A program made the position numbers and the translations under genes. A stretch of DNA of 64,000 nt from CADEDV01 sp964596345 (GTDB lineage Bacteria; Bacteroidota; Bacteroidia; Chitinophagales; Chitinophagaceae): contig CAZQSZ010000005.1 of NCBI GenBank assembly GCA_964596345.1, positions 186,001 to 250,000 of the forward strand, given 5' to 3'. Positions 31,398-41,161 of this stretch are shown one piece after another. A model generated the notes under the pieces. The model was not told where the DNA came from. It ran no database searches and saw only the letters and a program-made list of their open reading frames with translations. Each line of letters opens with the position of its first letter. The first letter of the stretch is position 1.

Positions 31398-34300
31398 ATG
31401 CTTAATAAAATTATTCATTTCAGTATAAGACATAAGCTCATCATCGGGTTGATGACACTGGCACTCATTATTTGGGGAGTGTGGAGCGCAGGCAAACTAC
31501 CTGTGGATGCTGTACCGGATATTACTAACAATCAGGTACAAATTATCACAATTACCCCGACTTTGGCCGCACAAGAGACGGAACAACTGGTTACTTATCC
31601 GATAGAGCAAAGCCTGGCCAACCTTCCCGATCTGGAAGAAATGCGATCCATATCAAGGTTTGGGTTATCGGTTATCACCGTAGTATTTCATGATGACATT
31701 GACATCTATTTTGCCCGTCAATTGATAAATGAAAAGCTAAAAGAGGCGGAGGAGAAAATCCCTAAAGGCTTAGGCACGCCGGAACTGGCCCCGGTAAGTA
31801 CGGGCCTGGGAGAAATATACCAATACATCATTCACCCCAGAAAAGGGTCAGAAGATAAGTATTCCGCAATGGACTTACGTACCATGCAGGACTGGATCGT
31901 TGCTCGGCAACTATACGGAACTCCAGGTGTAGCCGAAGTAAACAGCTTTGGCGGTTTGCTAAAGCAGTATGAAGTAGCGGTCAACCCCTATCGACTTAAA
32001 GCAATGAATGTAACTATAGCTGAAATATTTTCTGCATTGGGAAAGAATAATGAAAATACAGGTGGGGCATATATTGATAAAAAACCAAATGCCTACTTTA
32101 TTCGGGGGATTGGACTAATTGGTTCAATGGAAGATATTAAGAATACGGTTGTAAAAAAGGTCAACAACATTCCTGTTTTGGTTAAGGATGTTGCCGAAGT
32201 GCAGTTAGGGAATGCGGTCCGGTATGGTTCAGTTACCTACAATGGAGAAAAGGAAGTAGTGGGCGGTATTGTAATGATGCTGAAAGGCTCAAATAGCGCC
32301 GCTGTTGTAGAACGGGTAAAAGCCAAAATGGAAATCATCAAAAAAGCAATACCAGATGATGTGGTGATTGAGGCATACGTTGACCGAACAAGTTTGGTAA
32401 ACCGGGCTGTTGGCACAGTAAAGACAAACCTGGTGGAAGGCGCATTGATTGTAATATTTATATTGATTCTCTTTCTAGGTAATATCCGTGCTGGTTTGAT
32501 AGTGGCTTCTGCTATTCCTCTATCCATGTTATTTGCATTAGGGATGATGCGGGTATTTAATGTCAGTGCTAACCTGATGAGTTTGGGTGCAATTGATTTT
32601 GGATTGATTGTGGACGGTGCAGTTATTATTGTAGAAGCAACATTGCATTTTTTGGTTGTGAAAAAAATAGCAGGGAAACTGACGCAGCAGCAAATGGACG
32701 ATGCAGTAGAAAGCAGCGCAAAAAAAATGATGAGTTCGGCAGCTTTCGGACAAATCATTATACTCATTGTTTACTTGCCAATACTTTCGTTACAGGGGAT
32801 TGAGGGAAAAATGTTCCGGCCAATGGCAGAAACAGTAGGCTTTGCCATTTTAGGGGCATTGATACTTTCACTTACTTATATTCCCATGATGTCGGCATTA
32901 TTTCTTTCAAAGAAAACAAGCCACAAGAAGAATATTTCTGATAAACTGATGGAGTTCTTTCAGAGATTATATACACCGCTTATCCGTTGGGCAATCAAAA
33001 TGAAATATGCGGTTGTAGGCGGCGCAGTTGCTTTATTGGCTGTTGCTATAGTCATCTTCAGCAGGATGGGAGGTGAATTTATTCCGCAGTTACAGGAAGG
33101 AGATTATGCATTTCACTGCATCTTACCACAGGGAACATCCTTAACACAAAGCGTGGAAACATCTATGCAGGCCAGCCGCATCATCAAATCATTTCCTGAA
33201 GTAAAAATGGTAGTAGGTAAAACCGGTAGCGCCGAAGTTCCAACCGATCCAATGCCACCCGAAGCATCAGACCTTATCATTATGCTAAAACCAAAAAGCG
33301 AATGGACAACAACAAAAGATTATAATGAACTGGCAGCATTGATGATTGAAAAATTAGAAGTAATACCCGGCGTTTTCTTTGAGGCATCACAACCTATTCA
33401 AATGCGATTCAATGAATTGATGACAGGTGTAAGACAGGATGTTGCCATAAAGATATTCGGAGAGAACATTGATACGTTAGCGGCTTTGGCACCTAAAGTT
33501 GCACAAGTCGTACAATCCGTAAGAGGAGCAACAGACCCGCAGGTAGAAAGAACTACAGGTTTGCCACAAATCACTATTCAATATGACCGGGCAAAGATTG
33601 CCGGATATGGTTTGAATATTGAAGACATCAATCATACTGTCAGTACGGCTTTTGCAGGTGAAGCAGCGGGAGTGGTTTTTGAGAATGAAAGAAAATTTGA
33701 TTTGGTGGTGAGGCTGGACAGCGCAAGCCGTACTTCCATTGATGATGTAAGCAATTTATTTGTAGCAACCCCTGATGGTTCACAAATTCCATTATCACAG
33801 GTAGCTTCTGTATCGTTTAAGGAAGGCCCTGCACAGATAAGCCGTGAAGAAGGAAAACGAAGAATTGTAGTTGGCTTTAATGTAAAAGGCCGTGATGTTG
33901 CCAGTGTGGTCAAAGAGATACAGGAGAAACTGATAGCTGAGGAAATTCTTCCAGTGGGCTATTATTATACGTATGGGGGCACATTTGAAAACTTGCAGGA
34001 AGCATCAGCGAGATTAAAAATTGCTGTGCCGGTTGCGCTGGCTTTGATTTTTTTGTTACTCTATTTCACATTCGGGTCAGCAAAAGAAGCATTACTGATT
34101 TATACCGCCATTCCTATGAGTGCTATTGGCGGGGTGTTTGCTTTACTGTTAAGAGGAATGCCTTTCAGTATTTCAGCAGGCGTAGGATTCATTGCATTGT
34201 TTGGTGTGGCGGTACTAAATGGTATTGTTTTAATCAGCACATTTAATCAGTTAGAAAAAGACGGAATGAAGGACATCATTCAACGGGTGTTTGAAGGAAC

Positions 34301-35717
34301 AAAAATCCGCTTACGTCCGGTATTAATGACTGCTTCGGTAGCAGCTTTGGGTTTTATTCCGATGGCATTATCAACTGGTGCGGGCGCAGAAGTACAAAAA
34401 CCCTTGGCCACAGTAGTAATAGGCGGATTAATTACTGCAACATTCCTGACACTGGTGGTATTGCCTTTGCTTTATATTATTTTTTCAGCAAAACGGAAAA
34501 CAAAAGTGAAACCTGTAACCCTATTCATTACAGGTATGCTGACCCTGACAATTTCAAATAATGTAGATGCCCAGCAACCCAACGTAAAAAGAGTAAGTAT
34601 TAATGAAGCGATTGCACTGGCAAAAAATAATTTGCTGTATGAAATAAATAACCAGCAAATCAATAGAGGGAAAGCACAGATTAAAACAGCAACTGCCTTT
34701 TCAAAAACGGGTGTATTTGCAGAAAATGAAGATATGCGGCCAAGTGATAACACCGGGATATTAAAAATCGGGGTATCACAAAGCATTGCATGGCCGGGCC
34801 TGAATAAAGCACAAAAGAATCTTTACAATGAGCAGTTGAAATACTACGAGGTAAATACGGCCGCTATTGATGTTGAAGTAAAACGAGATGTAAAAACTGT
34901 CTACTACCAGCTTTGGTATTTGCAGGATAAACAACAACTCTATCACAGGTTGGACAGCATTTACAAATCATTGAATGACGCTGCTATTCTGAAAGTAAGA
35001 ACAGGTGACAGTCCGGGTTTAGATAGTATTGCTGCTAATGTAAGGATGATGGAACTAAAGGCTTTGATACAGCAGATTAGTAAAGAAATTCAGATTCAGC
35101 AGCAATTATTATCGCAATACCTCAATACAAATGAATCCTTGCTGCCGTTAATAACACCATTAGAGAGACTGTCGATGCCCGGCACTATATCTGACAGTCT
35201 TCATCCTTTGCTGGCATTACAATCGCAAAATATCAATATAGCTGCCGCAGGTATTGGAGTTGTGAAGAATCAAAACAAGCCTGAGTTCTCAGGACGTTTC
35301 TTCAGTCAGCGTTTGTGGGGTGCTAATGACCCCTTTACCGGGTTTTCGGTAACAGCAGCTTTTCCATTATTTGGCGCAGGTGCTTTTAAGAATAGAATAA
35401 AAGTTGCGCAAGCCGAAATGGTCGTTCAGCAAAGACAATTTGATTATAGCAAACAGGTTTTAAGCACAAGGCAACTACAGATGCAGCAGGAAGTGGAAAA
35501 GAGTCGCAGCCTGTTATTCTTTTATGAATCAACCGGGTTAAGACAGGCAGAAGAAATTATAAAAGCTGCCACACTTGCATACCGTGCCGGAGAAATCAGT
35601 TTTGCAGAATTATCACAATACCTGGCACAGGCAATTGAGATTAAAAAAAATTATCTGGAAAATTTGAATGCTTATAATCAGTCAGTCATTCAATATTACT
35701 ATTACATCAATCAATAA
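31398..35717 (+). CDS. czcA: CzcA-type RND pump fused to a TolC-like domain
   Basis: A 1439-residue protein, about 400 longer than a normal CzcA. Residues 1-1035 are the pump: TM1 (IRHKLIIGLMTLALIIWGVW), LPVDAVPDITNNQVQI, the proton-relay motif GAIDFGLIVDGAVIIVEATL, FNELMTGVRQDVAIKIFGEN and GPAQISREEGKRRIVVGFNV, all typical of the Zn/Co/Cd (HME1) group rather than CusA. After the twelfth helix a linker leads to a signal-like hydrophobic stretch near 1040-1055. A TolC-family segment follows (residues 1065-1439), with long helical repeats. Such CzcA-CzcC fusions occur in Bacteroidetes. The topology of the fused part across the periplasm is unusual. Confidence 0.88.
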   Translation: MLNKIIHFSIRHKLIIGLMTLALIIWGVWSAGKLPVDAVPDITNNQVQIITITPTLAAQETEQLVTYPIEQSLANLPDLEEMRSISRFGLSVITVVFHDDIDIYFARQLINEKLKEAEEKIPKGLGTPELAPVSTGLGEIYQYIIHPRKGSEDKYSAMDLRTMQDWIVARQLYGTPGVAEVNSFGGLLKQYEVAVNPYRLKAMNVTIAEIFSALGKNNENTGGAYIDKKPNAYFIRGIGLIGSMEDIKNTVVKKVNNIPVLVKDVAEVQLGNAVRYGSVTYNGEKEVVGGIVMMLKGSNSAAVVERVKAKMEIIKKAIPDDVVIEAYVDRTSLVNRAVGTVKTNLVEGALIVIFILILFLGNIRAGLIVASAIPLSMLFALGMMRVFNVSANLMSLGAIDFGLIVDGAVIIVEATLHFLVVKKIAGKLTQQQMDDAVESSAKKMMSSAAFGQIIILIVYLPILSLQGIEGKMFRPMAETVGFAILGALILSLTYIPMMSALFLSKKTSHKKNISDKLMEFFQRLYTPLIRWAIKMKYAVVGGAVALLAVAIVIFSRMGGEFIPQLQEGDYAFHCILPQGTSLTQSVETSMQASRIIKSFPEVKMVVGKTGSAEVPTDPMPPEASDLIIMLKPKSEWTTTKDYNELAALMIEKLEVIPGVFFEASQPIQMRFNELMTGVRQDVAIKIFGENIDTLAALAPKVAQVVQSVRGATDPQVERTTGLPQITIQYDRAKIAGYGLNIEDINHTVSTAFAGEAAGVVFENERKFDLVVRLDSASRTSIDDVSNLFVATPDGSQIPLSQVASVSFKEGPAQISREEGKRRIVVGFNVKGRDVASVVKEIQEKLIAEEILPVGYYYTYGGTFENLQEASARLKIAVPVALALIFLLLYFTFGSAKEALLIYTAIPMSAIGGVFALLLRGMPFSISAGVGFIALFGVAVLNGIVLISTFNQLEKDGMKDIIQRVFEGTKIRLRPVLMTASVAALGFIPMALSTGAGAEVQKPLATVVIGGLITATFLTLVVLPLLYIIFSAKRKTKVKPVTLFITGMLTLTISNNVDAQQPNVKRVSINEAIALAKNNLLYEINNQQINRGKAQIKTATAFSKTGVFAENEDMRPSDNTGILKIGVSQSIAWPGLNKAQKNLYNEQLKYYEVNTAAIDVEVKRDVKTVYYQLWYLQDKQQLYHRLDSIYKSLNDAAILKVRTGDSPGLDSIAANVRMMELKALIQQISKEIQIQQQLLSQYLNTNESLLPLITPLERLSMPGTISDSLHPLLALQSQNINIAAAGIGVVKNQNKPEFSGRFFSQRLWGANDPFTGFSVTAAFPLFGAGAFKNRIKVAQAEMVVQQRQFDYSKQVLSTRQLQMQQEVEKSRSLLFFYESTGLRQAEEIIKAATLAYRAGEISFAELSQYLAQAIEIKKNYLENLNAYNQSVIQYYYYINQ

Positions 35718-35728
35718 AATAAATACAG

Positions 35729-36976
35729 ATGAAGAAGTGTTTTATATTAACAATCCTTTTCGCAGGTCTTGCAACCTTTGTTTCTTGCAGCAGTAAGGGT
35801 ACTGCTGAAACGGCAACAACAGAAGAAGGCCATACAGATGAACATGCAAATACCAACACGGCCATACTAACGGATGAACAGATAAAAAGCATTGGCATTG
35901 AATTGGGTGTTATAGAAGAAAAACAATTGACAGCCTCTCTTAAAACAAACGGGGTTTTACAAGTACCTAATCAAAACAAAGCAAGTGTAAATTCCTTGTA
36001 CAGTGGGGTGATTAAATCTTTGCTAATCCAACCGGGTAATTATGTGAGAAAAGGACAGACAATTGCCACAATTGCAAACCCTGATTTTATCCAGGCTCAA
36101 AGCGAATACCTCAGTGTGAATTCAAAAATCGTGTTGGCGGAATTGGAATTAAAAAGACAGAGAGATTTGAATGCAGGCAATGCAGGAGCTTTAAAAAATC
36201 TTCAGGCTGCGGAAACAGAATTAAGAACATTAGGAACGCTAAAATCAACATTGGAGCAGCAGATTAAATTGATGGGCATTAATCCCGAAAGACTTTCTAA
36301 TGGTAAATTGATTTCTGTTTTGTCAATTTCAAGCCCTATCAGTGGCGTAGTAAGTAATGTAATAGTAAAAATGGGAAGCTTCGTAGATGTAAGCACACCT
36401 GTTGCCGAAATTGTTGACAACAGCCAGTTGCATCTTGATTTGTTTGTTTATGAAAAAGATTTGCCCAAATTGAAAAATAATCAACTCATACACTTTACAC
36501 TAACCAACAACCCCGGCAAAGAATATGATGCACAGATTTATTCATTAGGCTCCTCCTTTGAAGGTGAAAGCAAAGCAGTAACCGTTCATGCAAAAGTGCA
36601 GGGTGATAAAACGGGCTTGATTGATGGCATGAATATAACAGCAGTAATTAGTTTGGAAAATCAAACCTTACCGGCAGTTCCAACTGAGGCCATAGTAAAT
36701 GTGGCAGGCCAGGATTATATTTTTATGGTATCTGAGCAGCATGGAGAAGAAGAATATAAAATGGATAGTGTAAAACATGATGTAAAAACAGAAGCAGGTC
36801 ACAAAGATGAAAAAGGAATAACCTTTGAGAGAATACCTGTTGCCAAAGGCACAACTGATGTAGGATATACGGAGATTACTCTGCTGAAAGAGATTCCGAA
36901 AGACGCGAAGATTGTAGTGAAGGGCGCATACTTTGTTTTGGCAAAAATGACCAATTCAGGAGAACATGAACATTAA
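35729..36976 (+). CDS. czcB: CzcB-type RND adaptor lipoprotein
   Basis: A 415-residue adaptor with a lipobox (TFVSCSSKG). It has an N-terminal His/Glu-rich segment (EEGHTDEHANTN), then NKASVNSLYSGVIKSLLIQP, a helical hairpin (NSKIVLAELELKRQRDLNAG), lipoyl half two (ISSPISGVVSNVIVKMGSFV) and barrel domains. The C-terminal region carries another His-rich loop (KHDVKTEAGHKDEK) and ends EHEH. It lacks HMBD domains, consistent with a Zn/Co/Cd pump. It starts 11 bp after the pump gene. Confidence 0.85.
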   Translation: MKKCFILTILFAGLATFVSCSSKGTAETATTEEGHTDEHANTNTAILTDEQIKSIGIELGVIEEKQLTASLKTNGVLQVPNQNKASVNSLYSGVIKSLLIQPGNYVRKGQTIATIANPDFIQAQSEYLSVNSKIVLAELELKRQRDLNAGNAGALKNLQAAETELRTLGTLKSTLEQQIKLMGINPERLSNGKLISVLSISSPISGVVSNVIVKMGSFVDVSTPVAEIVDNSQLHLDLFVYEKDLPKLKNNQLIHFTLTNNPGKEYDAQIYSLGSSFEGESKAVTVHAKVQGDKTGLIDGMNITAVISLENQTLPAVPTEAIVNVAGQDYIFMVSEQHGEEEYKMDSVKHDVKTEAGHKDEKGITFERIPVAKGTTDVGYTEITLLKEIPKDAKIVVKGAYFVLAKMTNSGEHEH

Positions 36977-37006
36977 GCACGGGCAAAAATCTTAAATAAA
37001 ACACTC

Positions 37007-37462
37007 ATGCGATACATTATAATATTAAGCCTGATTCTATCGTGGAATTATGCTGATTCGCAAAACAAAATATTTTTTAATGCAGCAGATGTATATAACT
37101 ATGTGGTACCTGAGCAGGGAATAAAGAAAATACGAACACCCTGGGGCAATCACGGAAGATTTCTGCTGCTGATTAAGAATGATGAAAGCAAAACAAAAAT
37201 CAGGAAAAAGGACTTATGGGGTTTCCAAAATGCACAAAAAAAGTTACTTCGGTTTTCTCAGGGGAACACTTACGAGATTGTTGATAGCATCGCCCTAGTG
37301 ATAATTTATAAAACGTATAGTCCTAAACCTGTTTATTACTTCAGCGAAAGTTTAGAAAGCAAGGTACTATTATTGGAAAAGAAAAAAATGATAAAGACAC
37401 TTGGTATTGATAAGTTCAATCAATTGTATAAAAAATCGCCTTTAATCAGAACATTGACCTGA
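37007..37462 (+). CDS. hypothetical exported protein
   Basis: A 151-residue protein with a signal peptide (MRYIIILSLILSWNYADS). The mature part is basic (TKIRKKDLWGFQNAQKKLLR; IYKTYSPKPVYYFSES) and has no recognised domain. It lies between the adaptor and the permease genes in the same direction, so probably is part of the metal operon. Not recognised. Confidence 0.55.
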   Translation: MRYIIILSLILSWNYADSQNKIFFNAADVYNYVVPEQGIKKIRTPWGNHGRFLLLIKNDESKTKIRKKDLWGFQNAQKKLLRFSQGNTYEIVDSIALVIIYKTYSPKPVYYFSESLESKVLLLEKKKMIKTLGIDKFNQLYKKSPLIRTLT

Positions 37463-37473
37463 TATAAAACAGC

Positions 37474-38088
37474 ATGTACTCAATTTTTGTTGGAAGTTTA
37501 TTGATCAGCCTGCTTCATGCAGTGATTCCCAACCATTGGTTGCCGGTATTGGCTATTGGCAGAAAAGAAGGCTGGAGCCTGGCAGAGACTATACGTATTA
37601 CTTTCATTGCAGGTATGGCGCATGTAATCAGTACAATAGTTATTGGCGTGCTGCTTGCTATGATAGGCAGCGAATTTACCACACATATCGAGGACTTTAC
37701 TAAAATAATCGGCCCTTCTATTTTGTTATTGATTGGACTTTATTTTGTCAGACAATATTACACTCATCATCATTTTCATTTGGAGAAAAAGCAAATTGAA
37801 AGGAAGAGCAAAGGTGCTGTTGTCGGCGCATTGGTCATTGCTATGTTTTTGTCCCCCTGCATGGAGATTGAAGCCTATTTTCTGCTTGCAGGTGGTAAAG
37901 GCTGGTATTTCCTTGTTACGATTGCTGGCTTGTATACAATCATAACCATTGCAGGAATGCTGATCTGGATAAGGATAGCTTTCCAGGGATTACTAAAATT
38001 AAACTGGCACAAATGGGAACATAATGCCGGAATCATTACCGGCCTTGTATTAATTATTACAGGAATTATTTCATTTTTTATTAATTGA
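37474..38088 (+). CDS. NicO/RcnA-like membrane transporter
   Basis: A 204-residue membrane protein with about six spans. SLLHAVIPNHWLPVLAIGRK near residue 10 and FIAGMAHVISTIVIGVLLAM supply histidines and polar residues inside membrane helices, as in Ni/Co exporters of the NicO/RcnA type and the related TauE/UreH group. A His-rich loop (YTHHHFHLEKKQIE) follows the third span, and FLSPCMEIEAYFLLAGG may line the path. The metal is not certain. It is followed 6 bp later by the Zn/Cd ATPase. Confidence 0.6.
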   Translation: MYSIFVGSLLISLLHAVIPNHWLPVLAIGRKEGWSLAETIRITFIAGMAHVISTIVIGVLLAMIGSEFTTHIEDFTKIIGPSILLLIGLYFVRQYYTHHHFHLEKKQIERKSKGAVVGALVIAMFLSPCMEIEAYFLLAGGKGWYFLVTIAGLYTIITIAGMLIWIRIAFQGLLKLNWHKWEHNAGIITGLVLIITGIISFFIN

Positions 38089-38094
38089 TTCTAT

Positions 38095-40089
38095 ATGGCA
38101 CACAATCACGATGACATAAAAAATCCAGCACAAGACAGATGTTGCGATACAGACGAGAAGACAAATACAACAAAAGTTGTTCCATTGCATTCATCCGGTG
38201 ATGGCCATGATCACGGAAATAAGGATAAAGATGAACAAGGATGGAAAACCCATTGGGATTTACTTTTGGCATTATTTATACTTGTCGTTCTGCTGGTATT
38301 GGAATACGGTTTTAAAGTTAATCTGCCTAAACTTCCATTATTGATAATAAACCTGATTGCATATTTAGTGGCAGGCCGAAAAGTTTTAGACCTTGCTTTC
38401 AGAAAGTCAAGACGGGGCGACATTTTCAATGAATTTGTTTTGATGAGTGTTGCAACTATTGGAGCATTTGTAATTGGTGAATATGAAGAAGGTGTCGCAG
38501 TAATGGTATTTTACCAGATCGGCGAATGGTTCCAGGATGCCGCTGTTTATAATGCAAAGAGAAGTATCAAAGCCCTGCTCGATGTAAGACCTGATGAAGT
38601 GACAGTGATCAGAAATGGTTTACCGGTCGTTGCAGATCCGTCTATTATTGAATTGGGAGAAACTATTCAAGTGAAGCCCGGGGAGAAAGTGGCATTGGAT
38701 GGCGAATTACTTTCTGAGAATGCTTCATTCAACACAGCCGCATTGACAGGAGAAAGCAAACCAGATACAAAATACAAAGGTGAAACCATTTTGGCAGGTA
38801 TGGTTAACCTAAGTACAGTTGCAGAAGTAAAGGTAAATGCCCTGTTTAAAGATAGCAAGCTGAGCAAGATTCTGGAAATGGTGCAGGATGCTACAGCAAG
38901 GAAATCACAAACACAACTATTCATCAGCCGGTTCGCAAAAGTTTATACTCCTATTGTATTTTTCCTGGCTGTTGCTCTGTGTTTTGTCCCTTACTTCTTT
39001 GTTAATGATTATAATTTCCAAACATGGTTTTACAGAGCCCTGGTATTTCTTGTTATCAGTTGCCCTTGTGCATTAGTTGTGTCAATCCCCCTTGGGTATT
39101 TTGGCGGTATAGGTTTGGCATCAAGAAATGGAATTTTGTTTAAAGGAGGTAATTTCCTGGATGTGATGACTAAGATAAATGTGATTGTAATGGATAAGAC
39201 CGGCACAATGACGAAGGGAGTTTTTAAAGTACAAAAAGTAGTACCCAATAGTATAGATAAAAAGGAATTAGTGAAATTAACTGCAGCCCTTGAAAAGAAT
39301 TCTACGCATCCTATTGCAAAAGCTGTTACAGAGTATGCATGCGATATAACGAACAATTTAAAAGTCGAAGAGGTAGAAGAAATCCCAGGTCATGGATTAA
39401 AAGGAAAAGTTGATGGTAAAGAAATGCGGGCAGGAAATGTAAAGCTGCTGAAGAAATTCAATATTACTTATCCGGCGGAGATTGAAAATATAGTTGATAC
39501 CATTGTTGTAGTAGCCATCAACAACCAGTATGCAGGGTATATCACTATGGGTGATGAAATTAAAGAAGATGCAATACAGGCTGTTAAAGACATGCACAGT
39601 CTTAACATCAGAACCGTCATGCTTTCAGGCGATAAACAATCAGTAGTAAATGAAGTAGCAAAGGCAGTTGGCATTGATGAAGCTTATGGTGATTTATTAC
39701 CAGAAGGAAAAGTAGAGAAAGTCCAGCAATTAAAGAATGAAGGGAAACATATTGCCTTTGTTGGAGACGGGGTTAATGATGCTCCCGTTGTTGCTTTGGC
39801 TGATGCTGGTATTGCAATGGGTGGATTGGGAAGCGATGCCACTATTGAAACAGCAGATGTGGTTATTCAAAACGACCAGCCACATAAAATTGTATCTGCC
39901 ATCAGGATTGGTAAAATCACAAGGAGCATTGTTTGGCAAAATATTATTCTGGCAATGACCGTAAAGGTCTTTGTACTGGCTTTAGGCGCTGGCGGAGTCG
40001 CCACGTTATGGGAAGCAGTCATTGCTGACGTTGGGGTGGCTTTGCTGGCTATATTAAATGCGGTGAGGATACAAAAAATAAAGGTTTAA
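38095..40089 (+). CDS. Zn/Cd/Pb-exporting P-type ATPase (ZntA/CadA-like)
   Basis: A 664-residue P1B ATPase. The N-terminus is a His/Cys/Asp-rich tail (MAHNHDDIKN, DRCCDTDEK, HSSGDGHDHGNK) instead of an HMA domain. The transmembrane motif is C323-P324-C325, the phosphorylated D367 lies in DKTGTMTKG, and THPIAKA and GDGVNDAP are present. The final helices have MTVKVFVLALGAGG and the ADVGV acidic motif, the lysine and Asp-x-Gly that define the P1B-2 Zn/Cd/Pb group. It exports these ions from the cytoplasm. Confidence 0.88.
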   Translation: MAHNHDDIKNPAQDRCCDTDEKTNTTKVVPLHSSGDGHDHGNKDKDEQGWKTHWDLLLALFILVVLLVLEYGFKVNLPKLPLLIINLIAYLVAGRKVLDLAFRKSRRGDIFNEFVLMSVATIGAFVIGEYEEGVAVMVFYQIGEWFQDAAVYNAKRSIKALLDVRPDEVTVIRNGLPVVADPSIIELGETIQVKPGEKVALDGELLSENASFNTAALTGESKPDTKYKGETILAGMVNLSTVAEVKVNALFKDSKLSKILEMVQDATARKSQTQLFISRFAKVYTPIVFFLAVALCFVPYFFVNDYNFQTWFYRALVFLVISCPCALVVSIPLGYFGGIGLASRNGILFKGGNFLDVMTKINVIVMDKTGTMTKGVFKVQKVVPNSIDKKELVKLTAALEKNSTHPIAKAVTEYACDITNNLKVEEVEEIPGHGLKGKVDGKEMRAGNVKLLKKFNITYPAEIENIVDTIVVVAINNQYAGYITMGDEIKEDAIQAVKDMHSLNIRTVMLSGDKQSVVNEVAKAVGIDEAYGDLLPEGKVEKVQQLKNEGKHIAFVGDGVNDAPVVALADAGIAMGGLGSDATIETADVVIQNDQPHKIVSAIRIGKITRSIVWQNIILAMTVKVFVLALGAGGVATLWEAVIADVGVALLAILNAVRIQKIKV

Positions 40090-40104
40090 AGGTATTTCTT
40101 AGCC

Positions 40105-40128
40105 TTATTTAAGTATTTGCTTAAATAA
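40105..40128 (+). promoter_or_regulatory. CadC/ArsR operator palindrome
   Basis: A perfect inverted repeat TTATTTAAG (40105-40113) and CTTAAATAA (40120-40128) with a 6-nt spacer, 23 bp before the ATG of the ArsR-family gene. AT-rich imperfect to perfect palindromes like this are the usual operators of SmtB/CadC repressors, so autoregulation is likely. No clean TAnnTTTG box was seen within it. Confidence 0.7.
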
Positions 40129-40151
40129 TGATTTTCTCCTATCTTCGCTTC

Positions 40152-40532
40152 ATGAGTAACAATGAAACCTGTATCAGGCTATTTGCAGACCATGAGCAAA
40201 TAAAAAATTGTAAAGACAAATTAAAAACTGCCCAAAAATCTTTTGCAAGCCTTTCTAATATATTGGCTTTAGCTGGCAATGAGGTAAGATTAAAGATTAT
40301 CTATTTACTGGAAAAAGAAAAAGAATTATGCCCCTGCGACCTTGCTGATATTTTAGGCATGAGTATCCCCGCCGTATCTCAACATTTAAGGAAATTAAAG
40401 GATGGGAATATTGTTGAAACCAGGAAAGAAGGGCAAACAATTTATTATTCCCTTACACAGGAAAATCTAAAGATATTAAGGCCTTTCTTCAAACATATTA
40501 ATGTAGAAACTCAAAAACTGGAAACAGTATGA
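40152..40532 (+). CDS. cadC: CadC-like ArsR-family metal-responsive repressor
   Basis: A 126-residue ArsR/SmtB-family protein. An N-terminal NETCIRLFADHEQIKNC and, near residue 64, ELCPCDLADILGMSIPAVSQ resemble the two halves of the CadC alpha3N site (an N-terminal Cys plus Cys-x-Cys on the recognition region), which binds Cd, Pb or Zn. The recognition helix is SIPAVSQHLRKLKDGNIVET and the wing ends RKEGQTIYYSL. ATG 40152 was chosen over an in-frame ATG at 40128 because the latter lies in the operator. It overlaps the merTP gene by 4 bp. Confidence 0.85.
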   Translation: MSNNETCIRLFADHEQIKNCKDKLKTAQKSFASLSNILALAGNEVRLKIIYLLEKEKELCPCDLADILGMSIPAVSQHLRKLKDGNIVETRKEGQTIYYSLTQENLKILRPFFKHINVETQKLETV

Positions 40533-41155
40533 TAAGTATAAAATCAACAAGCACTTTTACAAGTGCCGGTGTTCTTACTGCTATTGCAGCTTCGCTCTGC
40601 TGTATCACACCTTTTATTGCATTGCTTGCCGGTAGCAGCAGCATTGCCGCAAACTTTTCATGGATAGAACCGGCAAGACCTTATTTGATAGGATTATCTG
40701 TTGCCGTATTAGCCTTTGCATGGTATTTGAAACTAAAACCAGCTAAAACAAATGACATGGATTGTAATTGCGAAACGACAAAGAAGACTTCATTCTTTCA
40801 ATCCAAAACGTTTTTGGGAATAATAACTGTTTTTGCTGCATTGATGATGACTTTCCCACTTTATGCAAAGATGTTTTATCCAAAACCGAAAGCAGAAACA
40901 ACAGCATTTGCAGTGGTTGATAACAAGCAACAGATAAAATTTACTATACAAGGTATGACCTGCGAGGCTTGCGAGGAGCATGTAAACAATGAACTGTCTA
41001 AAGTAAACGGCGTATTGGCTTATAAAACGTCTTATGTAACACGAAGCAGTTTGGTCACTTTCAACAAATCTAAAGTTGATGTAAAGGCAATAGAAGCCGC
41101 TATCAAGAAAACAGGTTACAAAGTGAAAGCCATATCATGTTGCGACAAAAACTAA
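40529..41155 (+). CDS. merTP: MerTP fusion: mercuric transporter with HMA domain
   Basis: A 208-residue protein. Residues 1-125 are MerT-like with three spans and the Cys pair CCITPF near residue 24 in the first helix. A second set (DCNCETTKK) sits near 74. After the third helix residues 135-208 form a MerP-like HMA domain with the metal motif GMTCEACEEH near 147, ending SCCDKN. It imports Hg(II) for reduction in mer operons, but no merA is visible here. Co-transcription with CadC suggests another soft metal. Confidence 0.8.
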   Translation: MISIKSTSTFTSAGVLTAIAASLCCITPFIALLAGSSSIAANFSWIEPARPYLIGLSVAVLAFAWYLKLKPAKTNDMDCNCETTKKTSFFQSKTFLGIITVFAALMMTFPLYAKMFYPKPKAETTAFAVVDNKQQIKFTIQGMTCEACEEHVNNELSKVNGVLAYKTSYVTRSSLVTFNKSKVDVKAIEAAIKKTGYKVKAISCCDKN

Positions 41156-41161
41156 TAAAGA

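Noticed and set aside
40529..41155. Complete mer operon
   Set aside because: Only MerTP-like and GDCC proteins are present; there is no MerR-family regulator, merA or merB in the window.
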